A stretch of 8,650 nt of DNA, taken from NCBI GenBank assembly GCA_003451975.1, contig DMIX01000158.1, forward strand, positions 1 through 8,650, given 5' to 3'. The position numbers and the translations under genes were made by a program. The notes below the pieces were generated by a model. It did not search any database. It was not told where the DNA came from and was given only the letters and a program-made list of their open reading frames with translations. This DNA comes from Propionibacteriaceae bacterium. GTDB taxonomy: Bacteria; Actinomycetota; Actinomycetes; Propionibacteriales; Propionibacteriaceae. Positions 6,825-8,650 of the stretch are shown in pieces; positions within the stretch are counted from its first letter, which is position 1; each line of letters begins with the position of its first letter.

Positions 6825-7935
6825 TGCTGCAGCACCGTGGCGTCGAGGAAGTCCGTGGCAGCACCAATTCGCGTGAACAAGCTCATGCCGGCTCCGCCTC
6901 CTGAGTGAATGCCGATTGCCGTCGTGCTGAGGAACCATGGCCCACCGCTATCGCCTGGTTGGTCGATTTGGGTGACAGTCGAGTCCAGGTTGCAGGCAAC
7001 GCTCCAGTCCGCGTAGTCGACGCAGAAGTTGGTCGATTCGATGGTTGAACAGCTAGCGAACTCTGATATCGAAGTCCGTTTCGACAGTGTTGGGCCGTGA
7101 GTATCCCGCGCTCGCCGTTTCGGTCGACCGCGAATCCGGCGGTGCATTCGGCACCGTTGTTGTCCGCCCTGTTGAGATCTCTGCCACCACGAATCGCTTC
7201 AGAGGTCGAAATGGGGTCGGAGCTTTCTTGGAACTGCACCGTGACGGGCAGCTCTCCATCGGCGAACTTGCCGGCTACGGCGTTCAGCGCCTGATGCTTG
7301 ATCGTCATCGATTCCGCGGGAATCCCGCCACCGTTTTGCGGTTGTTCTCGCGTGTAGGCAACCTTGATCGCCAGGCCTTTGTCTACGACTCCGGCGCTGG
7401 CTGACTGGATTCCGTCCTGGGCACCCAGGGCCGCAACGAGAGCCTCGACCTGCATGTCCAGTTCGCTCTCATTCGCCGGGGCGCGGACGAGGACGTCAAC
7501 ATCGGTGGGTAGCTGTTCGAGTTGCCGCTGAACTGCATCGCCCGGGTGATCTGTGAAGACGATCCATGGGGTCGGGTCTTCGGCAGAGCCGAGCCCGGCT
7601 TGAACAAAAACACCCGGATTGGATGCACGTACCAAGGCAACGAGCTGCGTGAAGGCGTCCACGCCGCGATGGATCTGTTTCAGCCTGGAGAGGCTCGTTC
7701 CCGTTGATTTGGCGGCAGTCGCTAGGTCGGTCAATTGAGCGTCGCTGAACACGGACGTTTTGTCATTTGTGCGTGAGTGCACTCGCGTTGTCGTCAGCTC
7801 TTCCATCGTTCGCGCACTGGGGGAATCGGGGTCTACCACGACTTCCGCTCGTGCGCTGCTGCCTGCAGCGGAGGCGGCGAGGCCGACCGCAATCGTGGCG
7901 GTGGCGGCGAGTACTCGCCATCGATTTCTTTGCAC
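6821..7935 (-). pseudogene. Secreted S1-family (streptogrisin-like) serine protease, frameshifted with internal deletion
   Basis: Reading from GTG 7935, the first frame gives a signal peptide (RNRWRV, hydrophobic core, ARA cleavage) and an actinobacterial S1 prodomain (for example PWIVFTDHPGDAVQRQLEQL, ANESELDMQVEALVAALG). The mature start follows with GFAVDRNGERGILTAQHC, catalytic His283. After that the frame loses protease character and stops at 6883. The missing C-terminal part is in another frame: DQPGDSGGPWFLSTTAIGIHSGGG with the catalytic Ser (codon 6947-6949), ending at 6821. His and Ser codons are 140 bases apart, not a multiple of three and only about 46 codons, where S1 relatives have roughly 100 or more. 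One deletion of about 60 codons that was not a multiple of three would explain both the shift and the loss of the catalytic Asp segment. GC here is visibly lower than in the left cluster. Product predicted inactive. Confidence 0.72.
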
Positions 7936-8155
7936 GTGGGACCCATTTTCCGTCCGCGGGGTTACAAAAGACAGGTTAGGAATGTCTGCTCAGAGAGGAC
8001 AGTGTTCCACCGTGGTATTCACGGCGTGTTCACTTGCCGTCCGTGGGGGCACTTCAGGCAGTCGATAGGGAAGACCGTGCCGAATGGAACAAGTCTGGTT
8101 GGCTCCTCGACGGAGGATCCTCGATGCCGGGGGATCCGTTCTACGTCGCTCCCTG

Positions 8156-8229
8156 TGGAGCGGATGACGGGAATCGAACCCGCATGACCAGCTTGGAAGG
8201 CTGGGGCTCTACCATTGAGCTACATCCGC
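8156..8229 (-). tRNA. tRNA-Gly (anticodon UCC)
   Basis: On the minus strand the acceptor arms GCGGATG and CATCCGC pair perfectly. The D arm is GCTC-AATGGTA-GAGC; the anticodon arm CCAGC-CTTCCAA-GCTGG carries TCC; and the T arm holds GGTTCGATTC. The discriminator base is U73, the usual base for bacterial tRNA-Gly, and CCA is encoded at 8158-8156. It reads GGA and GGG codons. It lies divergent from tig. Confidence 0.97.
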
Positions 8230-8231
8230 AA

Positions 8232-8247
8232 GCGCTCGGCTGAGCGC
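8232..8247 (-). other. Short hairpin in the tRNA 5' leader
   Basis: GCGCTC-GGCT-GAGCGC forms a perfect 6-bp stem with a 4-base loop, ending two bases before the mature tRNA 5' end. If transcribed it would sit in the precursor leader next to the RNase P cleavage point. Function is unknown. Confidence 0.4.
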
Positions 8248-8255
8248 GCAGACAA

Positions 8256-8285
8256 GACTAACCGAACCGGGCCCTGCACACTCAA
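8256..8285 (-). promoter_or_regulatory. Candidate promoter of tRNA-Gly
   Basis: On the minus strand TTGAGT (8285-8280) is followed after 17-18 bases by GTTAGT or TTAGTC (8262-8256). The -35 box is good and the -10 box moderate. It is correctly placed to start transcription a few tens of bases before the tRNA. Confidence 0.4.
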
Positions 8286-8311
8286 TCCGCCCCCGACGAC
8301 CTCCAACCCGT

Positions 8312-8381
8312 CACCTCGCTACATCTAGGTCACGCTGCTACAGGTGCACGCGTAGCAACGTGACCTACGTGTAGCGACGTG
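8312..8381. repeat. Symmetric array of four GTAGC-RRS-GTG motifs
   Basis: Four copies of an 11-bp motif, GTAGC(A/G)(A/G)(C/G)GTG, occur in 70 bp: two on the minus strand (8312-8322, 8331-8341) and two on the plus strand (8352-8362, 8371-8381). Starts are spaced 19, 21 and 19 bp, about two helical turns each. The whole array is a near-perfect inverted repeat: arms 8316-8334 and 8359-8377 match at 17 of 19 positions, with inner TGCTAC/GTAGCA and outer CAC/GTG pairs. It lies in a divergent promoter region (tRNA leftward, tig rightward), so a protein-binding cluster or cruciform fits better than a terminator. Confidence 0.75.
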
Positions 8382-8393
8382 GAGGGGGCCGGT

Positions 8394-8422
8394 GTGACCT
8401 TCGCGATTGAGGTCGCTAAGAT
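8394..8422 (+). promoter_or_regulatory. Candidate tig promoter
   Basis: GTGACC (8394-8399) and TAAGAT (8417-8422) are 17 bases apart, each matching 4 of 6 consensus positions. Transcription would start near 8429, giving a leader of about 28 bases. The four-motif array ends 12 bp upstream of the -35 box, well placed for an activator or repressor. Confidence 0.5.
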
Positions 8423-8457
8423 TGGCGGGTCTGCCTTCTTCCAATCAGGAGCCTATT

Positions 8458-8650
8458 TTGTCCAGCACCGTCGAGAAGCTCGGTCCGTCCCGGGTCAAGC
8501 TCACCGTAGAGATCCCGTTTGCCGACCTGCAGCCGCATCTGGAGAAGGCCTACGCCGATATTGCTGCCCAGGTGAACATCCCCGGATTCCGCAATGGCAA
8601 GGTGCCGCCGCTCGTGATCGATCAGCGCTTCGGACGCGGCACGGTGCTGC
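8458..8650 (+). CDS. tig: Trigger factor, N-terminal fragment
   Basis: The first 64 codons of trigger factor, the ribosome-bound chaperone and peptidyl-prolyl isomerase that receives nascent chains at the exit tunnel; the rest runs off the right edge. The diagnostic ribosome-binding signature GFRNGKVP is at residues 43-50, exactly where the E. coli protein has GFRKGKVP. The flanking beta strands (VEKLGPSRVKLTVEIP) and helix (LEKAYADIAAQVNIP) fit the N-terminal domain. The start is TTG at 8458, chosen because AGGAG ends 6 bases upstream (8447-8451) and no ATG or GTG fits the domain start. A clpP gene would be expected downstream in this phylum. It is divergent from tRNA-Gly. Confidence 0.95.
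   Translation, partial: MSSTVEKLGPSRVKLTVEIPFADLQPHLEKAYADIAAQVNIPGFRNGKVPPLVIDQRFGRGTVL

Noticed and set aside
6825..6938. Longer N-terminus of the lipoprotein starting at 6938
   Set aside because: It would bury the lipoprotein signal peptide 38 residues in and is the shadow of the GDSGGP segment of the protease.
8010..8024. CCGTG-GTATT-CACGG inverted repeat upstream of the protease
   Set aside because: The arms are only 5 bp in a degenerate region and no promoter is evident beside it; chance is likely.
8104..8117. TCCTC-GACG-GAGGA hairpin as terminator of tRNA-Gly
   Set aside because: The stem is only 5 bp with no U-run downstream on the minus strand.
8156..8229. tRNA-Gly as an integration site of a mobile element
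   Set aside because: I saw no duplicate of the tRNA 3' end elsewhere in the window and no integrase or phage gene.
8034..8243. Plus-strand reading frames ending in GNRTRM or MTGIEPA-type peptides
   Set aside because: These are the well-known false proteins produced by reading antisense through a tRNA; the tRNA-Gly explains the conserved look.
8312..8381. The 70-bp palindrome as a shared transcription terminator
   Set aside because: Both flanking genes are transcribed away from it, so no transcript from either needs to end there, and no U-run flanks it.

Overview
The window is from a high-GC Gram-positive genome, most likely an Actinomycetota member. The evidence is GC-rich coding sequence, GTG and TTG starts, an actinobacterial-type secreted S1 protease prodomain, and a trigger-factor gene behind a glycine tRNA. 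A propionibacterial or nocardioidal relative is a guess; the sequence does not fix the genus.

Left part (1-6146, all minus strand; transcription runs right to left): a catabolic gene cluster. First comes a 910-residue flavo-iron-sulfur oxidoreductase (3414-6146) that fuses a GltD/PreT/NfnB-like half to an NfnA-like half. A 286-bp gap with a strong hairpin and two candidate operators follows. Then come four tightly coupled genes: a hydantoinase/dihydropyrimidinase-like amidohydrolase (1523-3127), an N-carbamoylsarcosine-amidase-like cysteine hydrolase (729-1526), an AA_synth (former DUF1185) protein (151-729) and the start of an ABC-transporter ATPase (154 leftwards, cut by the window edge). 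Successive genes overlap by 4, 1 and 4 bases. The most economical reading is uptake and stepwise degradation of a cyclic ureide or imide: reduction, ring opening, then removal of the carbamoyl group. It resembles reductive pyrimidine or hydantoin catabolism but uses unorthodox enzymes. The substrate is not determined by the sequence.

Middle part (6363-7935, minus strand): a secreted S1-family serine protease that looks broken. Its His motif and its GDSGGP motif lie in different frames and only about 46 codons apart. The protease frame ends in a 4-base overlap with a small lipoprotein gene (6390-6824) of unknown function.

Right part (8156-8650): a tRNA-Gly(UCC) on the minus strand with encoded CCA, divergent from the start of the trigger factor gene tig on the plus strand (8458 onward, cut by the right edge). 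Between them lies a 70-bp, almost perfectly symmetric array of four copies of an 11-bp motif at 19/21/19-bp spacing, just upstream of a plausible tig promoter. Nothing I recognise explains this array.

No insertion sequences, CRISPR arrays, rRNA genes or riboswitches were recognised. No regulator gene for the catabolic cluster lies inside the window. The non-coding gaps (3128-3413, 6147-6389, 7936-8155, 8230-8457) are each under 300 bases; their contents are listed where I could support them.
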